Both the position numbers and the translations under genes were made by a program. Below, in pieces: positions 1 to 8,976 of a stretch of 64,000 bases of DNA (the stretch's first letter is position 1; each line of letters opens with the position of its first letter). A model generated the notes under the pieces. The model was given only the letters and a program-made list of their open reading frames with translations, had not been told where the DNA came from and ran no database searches. Source of the DNA: Mycolicibacterium palauense (GTDB lineage Bacteria > Actinomycetota > Actinomycetes > Mycobacteriales > Mycobacteriaceae); contig NZ_NVQF01000014.1 of assembly GCF_002592005.1 (NCBI RefSeq), positions 26,977 to 90,976 on the forward strand. The letters run 5' to 3'.

Positions 1-78
1 CAGCGCGCGGCCCTCCGCTTTGCGCTGCGTGCTGCCGGCGAGGGCCTGGTGGCGGACGACCCGGTCCCATTCGTGCAC
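1..78 (-). CDS. 5' fragment of an unidentified gene
   Basis: An open frame runs off the left edge. It starts with a GTG at 78-76 preceded by an AGGAG-like ribosome site about 7 bases upstream (GAGAGGAGCC). The 26 visible residues are charged and non-repetitive (beginning VHEWDRVVRHQ, ending KAEGRAL), which looks more like real protein than the Pro/Arg-rich frames on the other strand. Too short to assign. An N-terminal arm of a helix-turn-helix regulator is one possibility. The 227 bases from 79 to 305 between this start and the next gene contain no convincing gene, repeat or terminator. Confidence 0.4.
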   Translation of the reverse strand, partial: MHEWDRVVRHQALAGSTQRKAEGRAL

Positions 79-305
79 GGGAGGCTCCTCTCGCCGGCCC
101 CGGGGGGGGACGAACCCACGCCCCATCACCTGCTCCGAACGCCGTCGCTCACCTGGGCGACACCGCGCGCCCGGTCCTTTGACCGTGCCAGAGTCGCGAC
201 GGGGCTGGTAGGGGCGAAGGTCACGACAACGGCCGGAGGCGGTTCGGCGAACGGCTCGGTGACGCTGGCATGGCAGGCATCCGGGGCCGTCCCGCGCCGG
301 TCCGC

Positions 306-725
306 TTACCGGTTGCGCCGCGGGATCCCGGTGGCCCACAGCGCCCACACGATCAGCACCGGCTGGAACAGCAGTCGCACGAATCGGCTGGTGTCGCTGT
401 TGAGGCCGAAGGCGTCGGTGTGGTTGAGGAACTGGGCCAGGTTGCCGGGGAAGACCAGCACGAAGAACACCGCCAGCAGTCGCCCGACGAGCACCCGGTC
501 GCGGCGCAGCACCGCGAGCCCGACACCGAGTGCGATCTCCACGCCCCCGGACGCCATCACGACGCCGTCGGGGTCCATCGGAACCCAGCCGGGTACCTGC
601 GCCTGGAACTCCTGGCGCGCCCAGAACAGGTGGCCGAGGCCGGCGAAGATCATGGCGCCGGCCAGGAGCAGGCGGGCCACCGTGCGGGCGGTCGTGGTCG
701 GCGGTGGCGGGGGTGCTTCGGGCAC
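306..725 (-). CDS. DoxX-like four-helix membrane protein
   Basis: Predicted integral membrane protein of 139 residues. After a proline-rich N-terminus there are four hydrophobic segments, around residues 14-33, 50-70, 76-98 and 112-132. This is the size and layout of the DoxX/DoxD-like family, whose members are often tied to redox or thiol stress; the substrate is unknown. The start is taken as the GTG at 725, which lies 5 bases after the stop of the upstream gene; the open frame extends further but into that gene. It is the last gene of a tight three-gene operon with a SOUL heme-binding protein and a small conserved protein, so a heme- or redox-related membrane role is a reasonable inference. 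Confidence 0.72.
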   Translation of the reverse strand: MPEAPPPPPTTTARTVARLLLAGAMIFAGLGHLFWARQEFQAQVPGWVPMDPDGVVMASGGVEIALGVGLAVLRRDRVLVGRLLAVFFVLVFPGNLAQFLNHTDAFGLNSDTSRFVRLLFQPVLIVWALWATGIPRRNR

Positions 726-730
726 GCGGG

Positions 731-1075
731 TCAGCCGCCCAGATCGGCGAGCGCGTCGTCGCCGCCCTCGCGGTAGGCCGACCAGTCGGTACCACCGCCG
801 CGCGCGGCCGGGGCGACGACGTCCCAACGCCGCCGGGCCGCCTCGATCGCCTCCTCGGGCCGCAGCCCGCGGCGCAGGGCGCGGGTGACCTCCCCGGCCA
901 CGAATGCGCGTCCCTCGTGGTACTTACCGCCCGGGAAGGCGTTGCCGGACTTGGCGATCGTGCACATCGAGGCGCCGGCCGCCAGCTCCTGCAGCGTCGC
1001 CGCGGCCGCCTCACGGATCGCGGCGGCGCGCTCGGTCAGAGACGAACCGGAGCCGCCGACTGCGTCGAGGCTCAC
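731..1075 (-). CDS. Small conserved protein of unknown function
   Basis: Encodes 114 residues from a GTG at 1075 that overlaps the stop of the SOUL gene in a GTGA arrangement, typical of translational coupling. The sequence is soluble and mixed charged. It has an Ala-rich helical N-terminal half (about residues 10-35), a motif CTIAKSGNAFPGGKYHEGR near residue 40, and a C-terminal part with WDVVAP and DWSAYREGGDDALADLGG-type acidic tail. I do not recognise the family. The middle segment, with Cys, Lys and His next to glycines, is the most likely functional patch. Its place between a heme-binding protein and a DoxX-like membrane protein suggests they work together. Confidence 0.65.
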   Translation of the reverse strand: MSLDAVGGSGSSLTERAAAIREAAAATLQELAAGASMCTIAKSGNAFPGGKYHEGRAFVAGEVTRALRRGLRPEEAIEAARRRWDVVAPAARGGGTDWSAYREGGDDALADLGG

Positions 1076-1710
1076 GCGGCGTTCACCGGCACGGCAACCT
1101 CGTTGCGCCGGCGCCACGGGATGGTCCACGGCGGATCGTAGAACCACGACACCGGCTCGCCGGTCACCTCGATCTCCTTCTTGCGCAGCGTGTTCAGCAG
1201 CACTGCGGTCTGTGCCGCCATCGCCGAGGGGCTGCGGTCGCCGGTGAACCGCAGCACCGCGAACGTCTCGGCGGGCACCTCGACGAGGCGGACATCCTCG
1301 GAGTCGGGTTCGGGCAGGGTCTGCAGCGACCATTTGGACGGCATGTAGAACCGGATCACCGAGGCGCCGCCGGGCCCGGTCGCCTGCGCCACCGGGGCCG
1401 TCATGGCGATCTTCTCGCCCTGCTGCGCCACCGGCGCGGTCATGGCGATCTTGGTCGAGCGGCGGTTGCCGCCGAAGATGTAGCCGGCCAGCCGCCGGAA
1501 GCCGGCGTTGCGGGCGCTTTCCTCGTCGGCGTCGACGGTGGTCTCGGCGGCGATCCGGGGTCCGTAGCGGCGGATCTCGACGCCGGGGGTCAGCGGCTCG
1601 GCGAGGTAGTGCGGTTCCTCGGTGCCCGCCCGGATACCGACGAGTCCGCCGAGCCCCACGAGGAACTGTTCGGAGATCTGTCCGGCGGTGCCGAGGATGG
1701 TCTTGATCAT
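1072..1710 (-). CDS. SOUL-family heme-binding protein
   Basis: Encodes 212 residues. The region from about residue 35 (PHYLAEPLTPGVEIRRYGPRIAAET) through the repeated IAMTAPVAQ segments near residues 90-105 and the later FYMPSKW is characteristic of the SOUL/HBP heme-binding fold. The N-terminal 30 residues are hydrophobic with glycines (ISEQFLVGLGGLVGI) and may be a membrane anchor or uncleaved signal. Family members bind heme or other tetrapyrroles; the physiological role in mycobacteria is not settled. The start is the ATG at 1710, with a TATTCC element 7 bases upstream. The gene heads an operon with the small protein at 731-1075 (4-base overlap) and the DoxX-like protein. Confidence 0.85.
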   Translation of the reverse strand: MIKTILGTAGQISEQFLVGLGGLVGIRAGTEEPHYLAEPLTPGVEIRRYGPRIAAETTVDADEESARNAGFRRLAGYIFGGNRRSTKIAMTAPVAQQGEKIAMTAPVAQATGPGGASVIRFYMPSKWSLQTLPEPDSEDVRLVEVPAETFAVLRFTGDRSPSAMAAQTAVLLNTLRKKEIEVTGEPVSWFYDPPWTIPWRRRNEVAVPVNAA

Positions 1711-1753
1711 GGCACCGGGAATACCCGTCGTGCCCGCCGGCCTACACCGGCGG

Positions 1754-4700
1754 TCACGACATGCCCACCAGCAGGGCCTCGGGGCCGGCCGTCGAGGCGC
1801 TCCCGGCGATTCCCACGGTGTCGAAGGCGTCCCGGATCGCCTGCAGCTGGGCGGGGGTGAAGCCCAGGTCGGCGGCCGAGTCGAGGACCGCGGCGCGGCC
1901 GTCGGTGAACACCGCGTCGGCGCCGAGCCGGAACAGCGACTGGTAGAACACCCGCGCCCAGGTCTGCGAGGAGACCGCCGCGGTGTCCGAATCGGTCATC
2001 ATCAGGTAGGCGGCGTGGCTGAAGATGGTGCTGTTCCAGTGTTCGCCGGCGTCGTCGAGGGTGCCGGTGTAGCGGTTCGAGTAGTAGGTGCGGTAGTTCG
2101 CGCCCACCGAGGACGGGTCGGCCATGCTGCGCAGGGCACCCCGTGCGGAGTCCTCACCGATCAACCAGGCGCCGCTGCCGGACTTGCCCTCCACCAGGTT
2201 GCCCATGATGTCGGAGTAGGCCTCGCTGAGCGCACCGGACTCGCCGTAGTCCAGCACCGACCCGCCGTTGCCGACGACGTGGCTGGTCACGCCGTGGAAG
2301 AACTCGTGAGCGACCACGTCCAGCGCGGCCTCCAATTCCCCGGCGTTGCCGAAGGCGAACTGCTGGGCGTCGGCGTCCCAGAAGGCGTTGTTGTAGCCGA
2401 TGAGGTAGTCGTCGAGGGTGTCGCGGGGGTTGTAGCGCACCGAGGAGATGACGGTCGCGCCGTTTCCGTCGAAGGAGTCGCGACCCAGGACGGTGTCGAC
2501 GTAGTCGTAGACGGCGGCCATGTTGGCGTGTGCGGACACCGCCGAGGCGTTCCAGCCGAACCATGAGCGCTTCACCAGATCTCCGGGGATCACCGGTCCG
2601 CCCCAGCCGAACAACCCGTAGGCGGTGGTGTAGGTCTCGACGCTGCGCTGCTCGTCGGCGAGCCGGTAGGAGGAGAAGAACCACTGGGTGACGCGCGTGA
2701 CGTTGAGTTCGCGGCTGTCGCCGAGCAGGTCGGTGCCCACGCTGGTGGTCGGGGCCGACAGCGCCTGGATGTTCGAGGTGCTGCGGATGACCCGACCGGC
2801 CTGCTCGCCATTAGCGTACAGGTAGTAGGTGGCGCCGATGGAGTTGCCCGCCTCCTCGGCGGCGGCCGTCGAACGCAGGGTGACGCGCCAGGCCAGCTGG
2901 GGAGCGGTGTCCGGGTCGACCGCGAAGATGACGAGCTGGGTGTCGGCGGTGGCAGGGTCCACGAGCGCGGCGGCCTCGGCCTGCGGGCCGCCCAGCGCGT
3001 CGACGAGCGCGGCGGCGGCCAGCGCGGCCGCCGAGGCGCCGTCGCCGATCCCGGCGTCCGGTGTGGTGTCGACGGTGCCCAGGCGGGTGTCGTGGTAGTT
3101 GAACAGTCCGGTGACGGTGCCGGCCCCGTCGGTGACGAGGATGACTTCGCTGCCGATCACCGGGATTCCGTCGACGTTCTCACGGAGCCGGTAGAACTCC
3201 TCGGCGTTGCCCGCCGGAGCCGCCACCGTCTGGACGGTGATGGAATCGGCTCCGGCGAAACCGTTTTCGGCGCCCAGCAGGCCGGCCAGGGTGTTCAGCA
3301 GGCCGGCGGCGTCGCCGGTGTCGTACACGCGGGCGTCGGTGAAGGTGCCGTCGATGACACTGATGCGTCCGTCGGGGTCCATCTGCACCGTCACCGCGCC
3401 GGGGGACCCGGTCGCGGTGTCGTCGGCGGCGGCCGGGGTGAAGCTCGCGGTGGCGGCCAGGTCCACGGTGATGGTCGCGGTCGTCGGTCCGCCCAGCCCC
3501 AGCAGGGCCCCCAGGCCGTGCATGTGCCGGGGGTTGCCCGGAAGGTCGTCGATGGCGATCGCGAACGTGTCGGTGCCGGCGGTGGGTGTCAGCTCGGGAT
3601 TGGGCGTGTAGGTGAAGCTGCCGTCGGTGTCGACGAGCACGGTGCCGAACTTCCCCTGGGCGGCCACCGTGTAGGTCAACCGGGTGTCGTCGTAGTCGGT
3701 GGCGTTGAGCTCACCTCGAACCACGCCGTCGCCGTCCTGGCTCAGCAGTGTCGGCTGTACGGTCGGGCGCTGGTTGTTCCAGGTGTACTGGGTCTGGCGG
3801 ACGGCCAGCCACAGCATCTCGACGAGCCGGGGCATCGGGACGGCCGGGACGGGAAGGTCGGAGGCCAGCGGTCCCAGGCCGATCCAGGTCAGCACGTCGG
3901 CGACGATGGTGGCGGCGGTGACCGGCCGCGCCTTCGCCGGCGGCGCGGTGTCGACCCGCTCGGCGGTGACGTGCGCGGTGACCAGGGACGCCGCCGGGGA
4001 GGCGGTGGCCGGGGTCGCCGCCGCGTCCTCGGTGCCGGTGATCTCGGTGTCGCTGACGTCGGAACCGGTCTCGCCGCCGGTGTCGGTGCTCGGCTCGGTG
4101 CTGGCCCCCACGGCCCCGGCTACCTGATCAGCGGCTACCTGATCACCGGCTACCTCGTCAGCGCCGACCTCACCGGCCGCGGCGGAGGCGGTCCGGGCCC
4201 GGGCGGTGACGGCGTCGGGTCCGGACGAGGGCGCCGCGTCGCTCGAGGCGTCGGCACCCTCGGGGGCCTGGGGCTCCTGGGCGGGGGCTTCCACGGTGAC
4301 TTCCGCGGTGGCTTCGGTGGCTCCGGTGGTGGCTTCGGTGGCTTCGGTGGTGGCTTCGGTGGCGGACCCGGTCGGCGCGGCTGTGTTCTCGGTGTTCTCG
4401 GTGCCCTCGGTCTCCGTGCCGTCGGCGTCCTCGGTATCGGAGGCGGTATCGGGACCGGAGTCCGCATCGGGGTCCGCCTCGGACTCCGTGCCGGCTTCGG
4501 CAGCGGCCTCGGCTTCGGCGGCGGCTTCAGCGGCAGCCTCGGCAGCGGCACTGTCCCCGGTGCCCGCCTCGGCGTCGTTGCTGGTGGCTCCGGTGTCGGA
4601 GTCCTGGGTCGAACCCGAGCCCGCGCCCGAACCCGTGTCGGTCGCCGACCCGGAATCCGCCGCGGACCCGCCGGTGTCTCCGCCCTGGCCGCCGTTGCTG

Positions 4701-4837
4701 GCGGCCGCGGTGCCGGTGTCGCTGTCGGAGTCGGCCACGGCGACGCCCTGCCCCGAGGCCACGGCAACGCCCAGCCCGAAGGCCACGGCGGTCACACGCA
4801 TCCAGGTCAGCGTGGGTGAGGAACGTTTCGGAATCAC
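1754..4837 (-). CDS. Secreted M4 (thermolysin-type) metalloprotease with acidic stalk and cadherin-like domain
   Basis: Encodes 1027 residues from a GTG at 4837. A Sec signal peptide covers about residues 1-35 (cleavage after AVA). A long low-complexity stalk rich in Asp, Glu, Ala, Thr, Ser and Gly follows to about residue 310. A cadherin/VCBS-like beta domain (NQRPTVQP, YTPNPELTPTAGTDTF) occupies about 310-465, then an FTP/propeptide-like region (DGIPVIGSEVILV, about 545-600). The C-terminus is a peptidase M4 domain. HEFFH at 844-848 gives zinc ligands His844 and His848 and catalytic Glu845; SGALSEAYSD gives the third ligand Glu872; EHWNS gives the transition-state His933. The protein should act outside the cell or at its surface. 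Intact M4 proteases with such a stalk are uncommon in mycobacteria. The stalk DNA carries short direct repeats (around 4120-4160 and 4300-4365). Confidence 0.9.
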   Translation of the reverse strand: MIPKRSSPTLTWMRVTAVAFGLGVAVASGQGVAVADSDSDTGTAAASNGGQGGDTGGSAADSGSATDTGSGAGSGSTQDSDTGATSNDAEAGTGDSAAAEAAAEAAAEAEAAAEAGTESEADPDADSGPDTASDTEDADGTETEGTENTENTAAPTGSATEATTEATEATTGATEATAEVTVEAPAQEPQAPEGADASSDAAPSSGPDAVTARARTASAAAGEVGADEVAGDQVAADQVAGAVGASTEPSTDTGGETGSDVSDTEITGTEDAAATPATASPAASLVTAHVTAERVDTAPPAKARPVTAATIVADVLTWIGLGPLASDLPVPAVPMPRLVEMLWLAVRQTQYTWNNQRPTVQPTLLSQDGDGVVRGELNATDYDDTRLTYTVAAQGKFGTVLVDTDGSFTYTPNPELTPTAGTDTFAIAIDDLPGNPRHMHGLGALLGLGGPTTATITVDLAATASFTPAAADDTATGSPGAVTVQMDPDGRISVIDGTFTDARVYDTGDAAGLLNTLAGLLGAENGFAGADSITVQTVAAPAGNAEEFYRLRENVDGIPVIGSEVILVTDGAGTVTGLFNYHDTRLGTVDTTPDAGIGDGASAAALAAAALVDALGGPQAEAAALVDPATADTQLVIFAVDPDTAPQLAWRVTLRSTAAAEEAGNSIGATYYLYANGEQAGRVIRSTSNIQALSAPTTSVGTDLLGDSRELNVTRVTQWFFSSYRLADEQRSVETYTTAYGLFGWGGPVIPGDLVKRSWFGWNASAVSAHANMAAVYDYVDTVLGRDSFDGNGATVISSVRYNPRDTLDDYLIGYNNAFWDADAQQFAFGNAGELEAALDVVAHEFFHGVTSHVVGNGGSVLDYGESGALSEAYSDIMGNLVEGKSGSGAWLIGEDSARGALRSMADPSSVGANYRTYYSNRYTGTLDDAGEHWNSTIFSHAAYLMMTDSDTAAVSSQTWARVFYQSLFRLGADAVFTDGRAAVLDSAADLGFTPAQLQAIRDAFDTVGIAGSASTAGPEALLVGMS

Positions 4838-4965
4838 CGAACCCCCATTCTCGGAGTCTCCTGGGAAGCCAGATTAACCCCCGGAGGTGCTTCGCTGTGC
4901 CTTTAGGCGGCCTTTGGGCGCGGTTTGTCGGCGACCGGCTGAAACCATCGGCCCCGGTCACACCA

Positions 4966-6678
4966 TCAGCAACATCCGCCCGTCTGTCGTTCGCCGGCCA
5001 GGTGGGCGTGTGCGGTGTTGTCGGCTTTGCCGACAGCTCCGAGGAAGGCGTCGAGATCGATGCGGTGCCCGCCGAGCCAGGTACCGCCCACCGCGACGGC
5101 GTCGGCCAGTTCCGTCGGCTCCGTGGCAAACGGATCGGCGCTGAGCTCCACGAAGTCGGCGAGCTTGCCGACCTCGATCGAACCCACCAGGTGATCGCGG
5201 CGCAGCGTGCGCGCGGCGTCGATGGTCTGCGCGCGCCACGCCTGTTCCAGGGGGATGGCCTGCCCGGCACCGTGGACGTGGCCCGCCCGGGTGCGTCGGG
5301 TCGCCGCCGTGGCGATGTTGAGGATCGGGGTGGGCGGCGAGACGGAGCCGTCGTTGTGCAGGGAGACGCAGGCCCCGGAGGCCACGGCGTCGGCGAATGC
5401 CTGCCACTCGTTGCCGTGCTCGTGGTCGAACAGCTGACCGTCGAGCAGGTCGCCCCAGTAGTAGTACTGGAACGGCGCCATCGACAGGTGCACACCCAGG
5501 CGCGCCGCCCGGTCGAACTGTGGGCGGGTGCCGGCACCGCAGTGCTCCAGACGCCACCGGTGGTCGCTGCCCATCAGTCCGTGCCGGGTCAGGGCGGCCT
5601 CGTAGGCGTCCAGGGCGAGGTCGATCGCCAGATCGCCGTTGGCGTGGAAGGCCATCTGCCAGCCCGCCGGCGCGGCGCGGTCCAGGATCGCGTCGAGTTG
5701 CTCGCGGCTGTAGTTCATCGACTGCGGCCCTCCGGCCACGGCGGGATCGATACCGGCGTTGCGGGTGGCCTCGCTGCTGAGATACGGAAAGGAGATCGCG
5801 ATGTTGCCCACCCAGGGCGATCCGTCGGTCCACAGCTTGACCCCGGACTTGGTCAGCCACTCCTCCCCGGCGGCGAACGACACCGGGTCGCTGTAGGTGT
5901 CGGTGATCGACATCTCCCACATGCTGACCCGCAGCGGGCACGACGGCGCCGCGGCCAGCGCCTCGTAGCCGGCGGCGAACTTCGGGTCGTAGGTCATGTC
6001 CGAGGTGGAGGTGTAGCCCCCGCGTGACATCAGCGCGAAGTACTGCGCCGCGCTGGAGAGCGGATCTCCCATCTGGGCCATCAACGGACCGGTCACCGCG
6101 GTGAGCACCGGCAGCTCGTAACCACGGCCGTCGAGGCTGCCGTCGGAGCGGCGTCCGTAGTGGGCGGCCACCGGGTCCGCCGGCGGGTTGGTGTCCCAGC
6201 CGTAGCGCTTCATCAGCGCGGTGGTGAAGTACACCCCGTGCCCGGAGTTGTCGGTGACCACGACGACGCGGTCGCCGAAGATGCGGTCCAGTTCGTCCGC
6301 GCCGGGTTGGGGATGTCCGTGCAGCAGCGCGTCGAATCCGCTGAACCACAGCGGCGTCGACGCATCGGTGCCGGCGACGGCCTCGGCGAACACTTTCTGC
6401 ACGTCGTCCCAGCTCGCCGCATCCCACGGGGCGATCGACCGGGCCGGCGACTGGGTGGCGATCCCGCTCATCAGCGGATGGCTGTGCGGCTCAACGAATC
6501 CGGGGGCCAGCGCGGCTGCGCCACTGTCGACGACCTCGGCGCCGGGCAGGGCGGCCGCGCATTCCTCGGTGGAGCCGACGGCGACGATGCGGCCGTCGGA
6601 CACCGCGACCGCGCCGGCGCGCGGCAGGCCGGGATTCATCGTGATCACCGTGGGGGCGGTTAGGATCATGTCGGTCAT
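4966..6678 (-). CDS. Amidohydrolase, YtcJ/amidohydrolase-3 type
   Basis: Encodes 570 residues. The start is the ATG at 6678 with a GGAGG ribosome site upstream; the open frame continues upstream but only through the preceding gene. An N-terminal beta domain contains the MNPGLPRAGAVAVSDGRIVAVG pattern. The metal-binding GFVEPHSHP motif (HxH) follows near residue 65, and later histidines sit in FHANGDLAIDLALDAYE and SLHNDGSVSPPTP. This layout is that of metal-dependent amidohydrolases of the YtcJ group, which hydrolyse C-N bonds of amides, formamides or ureas; the substrate is unknown. It lies 14 bases behind a glyoxalase-fold gene and probably shares a transcript with it. Confidence 0.87.
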   Translation of the reverse strand: MTDMILTAPTVITMNPGLPRAGAVAVSDGRIVAVGSTEECAAALPGAEVVDSGAAALAPGFVEPHSHPLMSGIATQSPARSIAPWDAASWDDVQKVFAEAVAGTDASTPLWFSGFDALLHGHPQPGADELDRIFGDRVVVVTDNSGHGVYFTTALMKRYGWDTNPPADPVAAHYGRRSDGSLDGRGYELPVLTAVTGPLMAQMGDPLSSAAQYFALMSRGGYTSTSDMTYDPKFAAGYEALAAAPSCPLRVSMWEMSITDTYSDPVSFAAGEEWLTKSGVKLWTDGSPWVGNIAISFPYLSSEATRNAGIDPAVAGGPQSMNYSREQLDAILDRAAPAGWQMAFHANGDLAIDLALDAYEAALTRHGLMGSDHRWRLEHCGAGTRPQFDRAARLGVHLSMAPFQYYYWGDLLDGQLFDHEHGNEWQAFADAVASGACVSLHNDGSVSPPTPILNIATAATRRTRAGHVHGAGQAIPLEQAWRAQTIDAARTLRRDHLVGSIEVGKLADFVELSADPFATEPTELADAVAVGGTWLGGHRIDLDAFLGAVGKADNTAHAHLAGERQTGGCC

Positions 6679-6692
6679 CAGCGGCTCCTCCG

Positions 6693-7088
6693 TCACTGGG
6701 CGGGAGTGAAGAACTCCAGGGCGATGCCGTCGGGGTCGCGGAAACTCAATCCCGACCCGTAGTGGGCGTCGACGACGCCGCCGTGTTCGACGCCCAGCTC
6801 CTCGAGCCTGGTTGCCCACGACAGCAATTCGTCGCGGGAGGTGCAGCCGAACGCGATGTGGTCCAGGCCGGCGCGGAACTCGGTGAACGGTTCGTCGGGT
6901 GCGGCGGTGGTGTGCTGGTGGATGCCGAACAGCGTGTCGTTGTCCAGCAGCCACACGACGTGGTGGAACCCGGCGTCGGTGTCCTCGTCGAGCACCGGGT
7001 CGGTGCCGAACAACGCGCGGTACCAGGGGGTGCTGACCGCCAGGTCACGCACGGTCACCGCGACGTGGGACAGGGGTGGAAACGGCAT
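6693..7088 (-). CDS. VOC/glyoxalase-fold protein
   Basis: Encodes 131 residues, the size of a two-module vicinal-oxygen-chelate protein. The first module starts LSHVAVTVRDLAVSTPWYRALFG. The second starts GLDHIAFGC and ends in DPDGIALEFF. Candidate metal ligands are the histidines of LSHVAV and LDHIAF and the glutamate of ALEFF. The family includes glyoxalases, dioxygenases and drug-binding proteins, so activity cannot be given. The start is the ATG at 7088 behind a GTAGGAG ribosome site; an in-frame start further upstream would overlap the end of the MpaB-like gene. The downstream amidohydrolase begins 14 bases after its stop, so the two may act on the same small molecule. Confidence 0.85.
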   Translation of the reverse strand: MPFPPLSHVAVTVRDLAVSTPWYRALFGTDPVLDEDTDAGFHHVVWLLDNDTLFGIHQHTTAAPDEPFTEFRAGLDHIAFGCTSRDELLSWATRLEELGVEHGGVVDAHYGSGLSFRDPDGIALEFFTPAQ

Positions 7089-7122
7089 TGGTACTCCTAC
7101 GGGGCGGGTCGGGCAGGGCTGA

Positions 7123-7980
7123 TCAGACGATTCTGCGGCCCAGCCGGGCGCGAACACGCATGTCCCACAGGTAGAGACGGTAGCCGTCGACCCAGAGGCG
7201 CTGCGGGATCACCCGGTCGGCCAGCCGCAGAGCGCTCAGCAGCCACTCGAACCGGCGCTGCTGGGCGGCGCTCCACCGCAGCTGCATCATGGAACGGAAC
7301 TCGGGGGGCAGGAAACCGGCGGTGGCGAACAGGTTGAACGGTCCGGCGAGGGCGCGCACCGGCCACGGCAGAAACGCCATCTCGGCGACTCCCCTGAGGT
7401 GCCGGCGCACCGGTGGGTCGATGTGCAGGTCGTCCAGGGACCGTTTCCAGTACGCGTCGAAGGCCGCGCGGTCCGCCGGCCACATCTCGTCGCGGACCTG
7501 CAGCGTGGTGGCCAGCCGGCGGGCGTCGTCGTAGACCGCGTCGGCGGCGTCCTCGGGCAGCGGTCCGTAGAGAAACTCGTGCTGGTCGACGTAGTAGCGG
7601 TATAGGCAGGCCGCGACCCACAACTGCAGTTTCGGGTCGAATGCGTTGTAGGCCACCGGGCTCGACGCACCCGAACGCACCCGGGCGTGGACACCGTCGA
7701 CGGCCGAGCGGATCAGCCGGCGGTCGGCCGCGGTGCCGATCGTGGCCGCCGCCAGGTAGGTGCCCGTGGTGCGGGCGCGTTTGAACGGGTGCTTGTAGAC
7801 GTTTCCGCTGTCGACGGGGCTCTCCAGCACGCCGTATCCGACTCCCGGGGAGGACAACTGCATGATTACGTTGGCCGCCGGTGCCAACACCGCCGCCGGG
7901 TTGAGCAGATCGGCGACTCGCCGCGGGCGGCGGTTCACTCCCGCCACCCGGTGGTGTTGCTCATGGGCGAAGTACATCAC
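7123..7980 (-). CDS. MpaB-like (DUF2236) oxygenase-family protein
   Basis: Encodes 285 residues matching the DUF2236 / MpaB / latex-clearing oxygenase family and the M. tuberculosis Rv2237 position. Visible landmarks are the N-terminal [24 protein letters not shown], then [10 protein letters not shown], then [19 protein letters not shown] and [11 protein letters not shown]. The family binds b-type heme, and the described members carry out oxidative cleavage in secondary metabolism or rubber degradation. The substrate here is unknown. The start is GTG 7980 or ATG 7977. The divergent cobD start lies only 18 bases away, so the two promoters must overlap. The VOC and amidohydrolase genes follow on the same strand. 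Confidence 0.82.
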   Translation of the reverse strand: MMYFAHEQHHRVAGVNRRPRRVADLLNPAAVLAPAANVIMQLSSPGVGYGVLESPVDSGNVYKHPFKRARTTGTYLAAATIGTAADRRLIRSAVDGVHARVRSGASSPVAYNAFDPKLQLWVAACLYRYYVDQHEFLYGPLPEDAADAVYDDARRLATTLQVRDEMWPADRAAFDAYWKRSLDDLHIDPPVRRHLRGVAEMAFLPWPVRALAGPFNLFATAGFLPPEFRSMMQLRWSAAQQRRFEWLLSALRLADRVIPQRLWVDGYRLYLWDMRVRARLGRRIV

Positions 7981-7998
7981 TTATGAGAGGCTGCCGGG

Positions 7999-8976
7999 GT
8001 GATTGCGCCCAGAAGGCAGGCCCGTGCCCTCGGACTGCTGGCGGGCTACCTGGCCGACCTCGCAGTGGCCGACCCGCGCCGTGGACATCCGGTGGCCGGC
8101 TTCGGCGCGGGTGCCGCCCTGCTGGAACGGCTGACCTACCGCGACGCGCGCGGCGCCGGGATAGTGCACGTCGGTGTGCTGGTGGCCGCACTGGGCGCCG
8201 GCGGGTTGGCCGCCTCCCGCGCTGCGGCCCGCTGCGGCCCGGTGGGTGAGGCGGCGCTGACGGCCGCGGCGACGTGGGTGGTGCTGGGCGGCACCTCACT
8301 GGCGCGCACGGGTTCGCACATCGCCGACGTGCTGGCGGCCCCCGGCGGGGGCGAGGAGGCCGCGCGCGAGCTGCTGCCGTCGTTGTGCGGGCGCGACCCG
8401 GCGATGCTCGACGGCCCCGGGCTGACCCGGGCGGCGCTGGAGTCGGTGGCCGAGAACACCTCCGACGCCGCGGTCGCACCGCTGTTCTGGGTGGCCGTGG
8501 CCGGCGTGCCCGGGGCGCTGGTCTACCGCGGCATCAACACCCTCGACGCGATGATCGGCCACCGCTCGCCCCGGTACCTGCGGTTCGGGTGGGCGGCGGC
8601 CCGGCTCGACGACGTCGCCAACTATCCCGGGGCGCGGCTGGCGGGGGTGTTGACGGCGGTGTGCGCGCCGCTGATCGGCGGCTCGCCGGTGGCCGCGGTG
8701 CGGGCCTGGGCTCGTGACGCGGCCAAGCATCCCAGCCCGAACGCCGGGGTGGTGGAGGCGGCGTTCGCCGGTGCCCTGGGGGTGCGTCTGGGCGGCCCCA
8801 CCCAGTACCGCCACGAACTGCAGATCCGTCCCACCCTGGGCGACGGGCGTGCGCCGCGCGTTGTCGACCTGCGCCGAGCCGTCGCGCTGTCCCGGCTGGT
8901 GCAGGCCGGCGCGGCGGTGGTGCTGGCACTCGGGACGCAGCGGGTGACTGGCGTCGCTCAGCGGGGCCGGCCGTAG
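7999..8976 (+). CDS. cobD: CobD/CbiB, adenosylcobinamide-phosphate synthase
   Basis: Encodes 325 residues from a GTG at 7999. Membrane-associated enzyme that attaches aminopropanol (or its phosphate) to adenosylcobyric acid in the late cobalamin pathway. Family signatures include the N-terminal GYLADLAVADPRRGHPVAGFG, the ESVAENTSDAAVAPLFW block near residue 150 and the RGINTLDAMIGHRSPRYLRFGWAAARLDD region, with hydrophobic helices throughout. It is equivalent to Rv2236c. Its 3' end overlaps the 3' end of the convergent SURF1 gene by 19 bases, as real coding sequence on both strands. The cobU-cobT-cobS operon lies 44 kb further on in the window. Confidence 0.93.
   Translation: MIAPRRQARALGLLAGYLADLAVADPRRGHPVAGFGAGAALLERLTYRDARGAGIVHVGVLVAALGAGGLAASRAAARCGPVGEAALTAAATWVVLGGTSLARTGSHIADVLAAPGGGEEAARELLPSLCGRDPAMLDGPGLTRAALESVAENTSDAAVAPLFWVAVAGVPGALVYRGINTLDAMIGHRSPRYLRFGWAAARLDDVANYPGARLAGVLTAVCAPLIGGSPVAAVRAWARDAAKHPSPNAGVVEAAFAGALGVRLGGPTQYRHELQIRPTLGDGRAPRVVDLRRAVALSRLVQAGAAVVLALGTQRVTGVAQRGRP

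Noticed and set aside
4295..4370. GGTGGCTTCGG-type direct repeats as a regulatory element
   Set aside because: They code for Thr/Glu/Ala repeats in the protease stalk and sit deep inside the gene.
3092..4819. Gly-rich 575-codon frame, resembling a PE_PGRS-like protein
   Set aside because: It is the complement of the Asp/Glu/Ala/Thr stalk of the M4 protease; lacks a PE domain and the M4 frame has a signal peptide and conserved catalytic domain.
6679..6954. In-frame upstream extension of the amidohydrolase
   Set aside because: Arg/Pro-rich, overlaps the glyoxalase-fold gene, and the ATG at 6678 has a good ribosome site.
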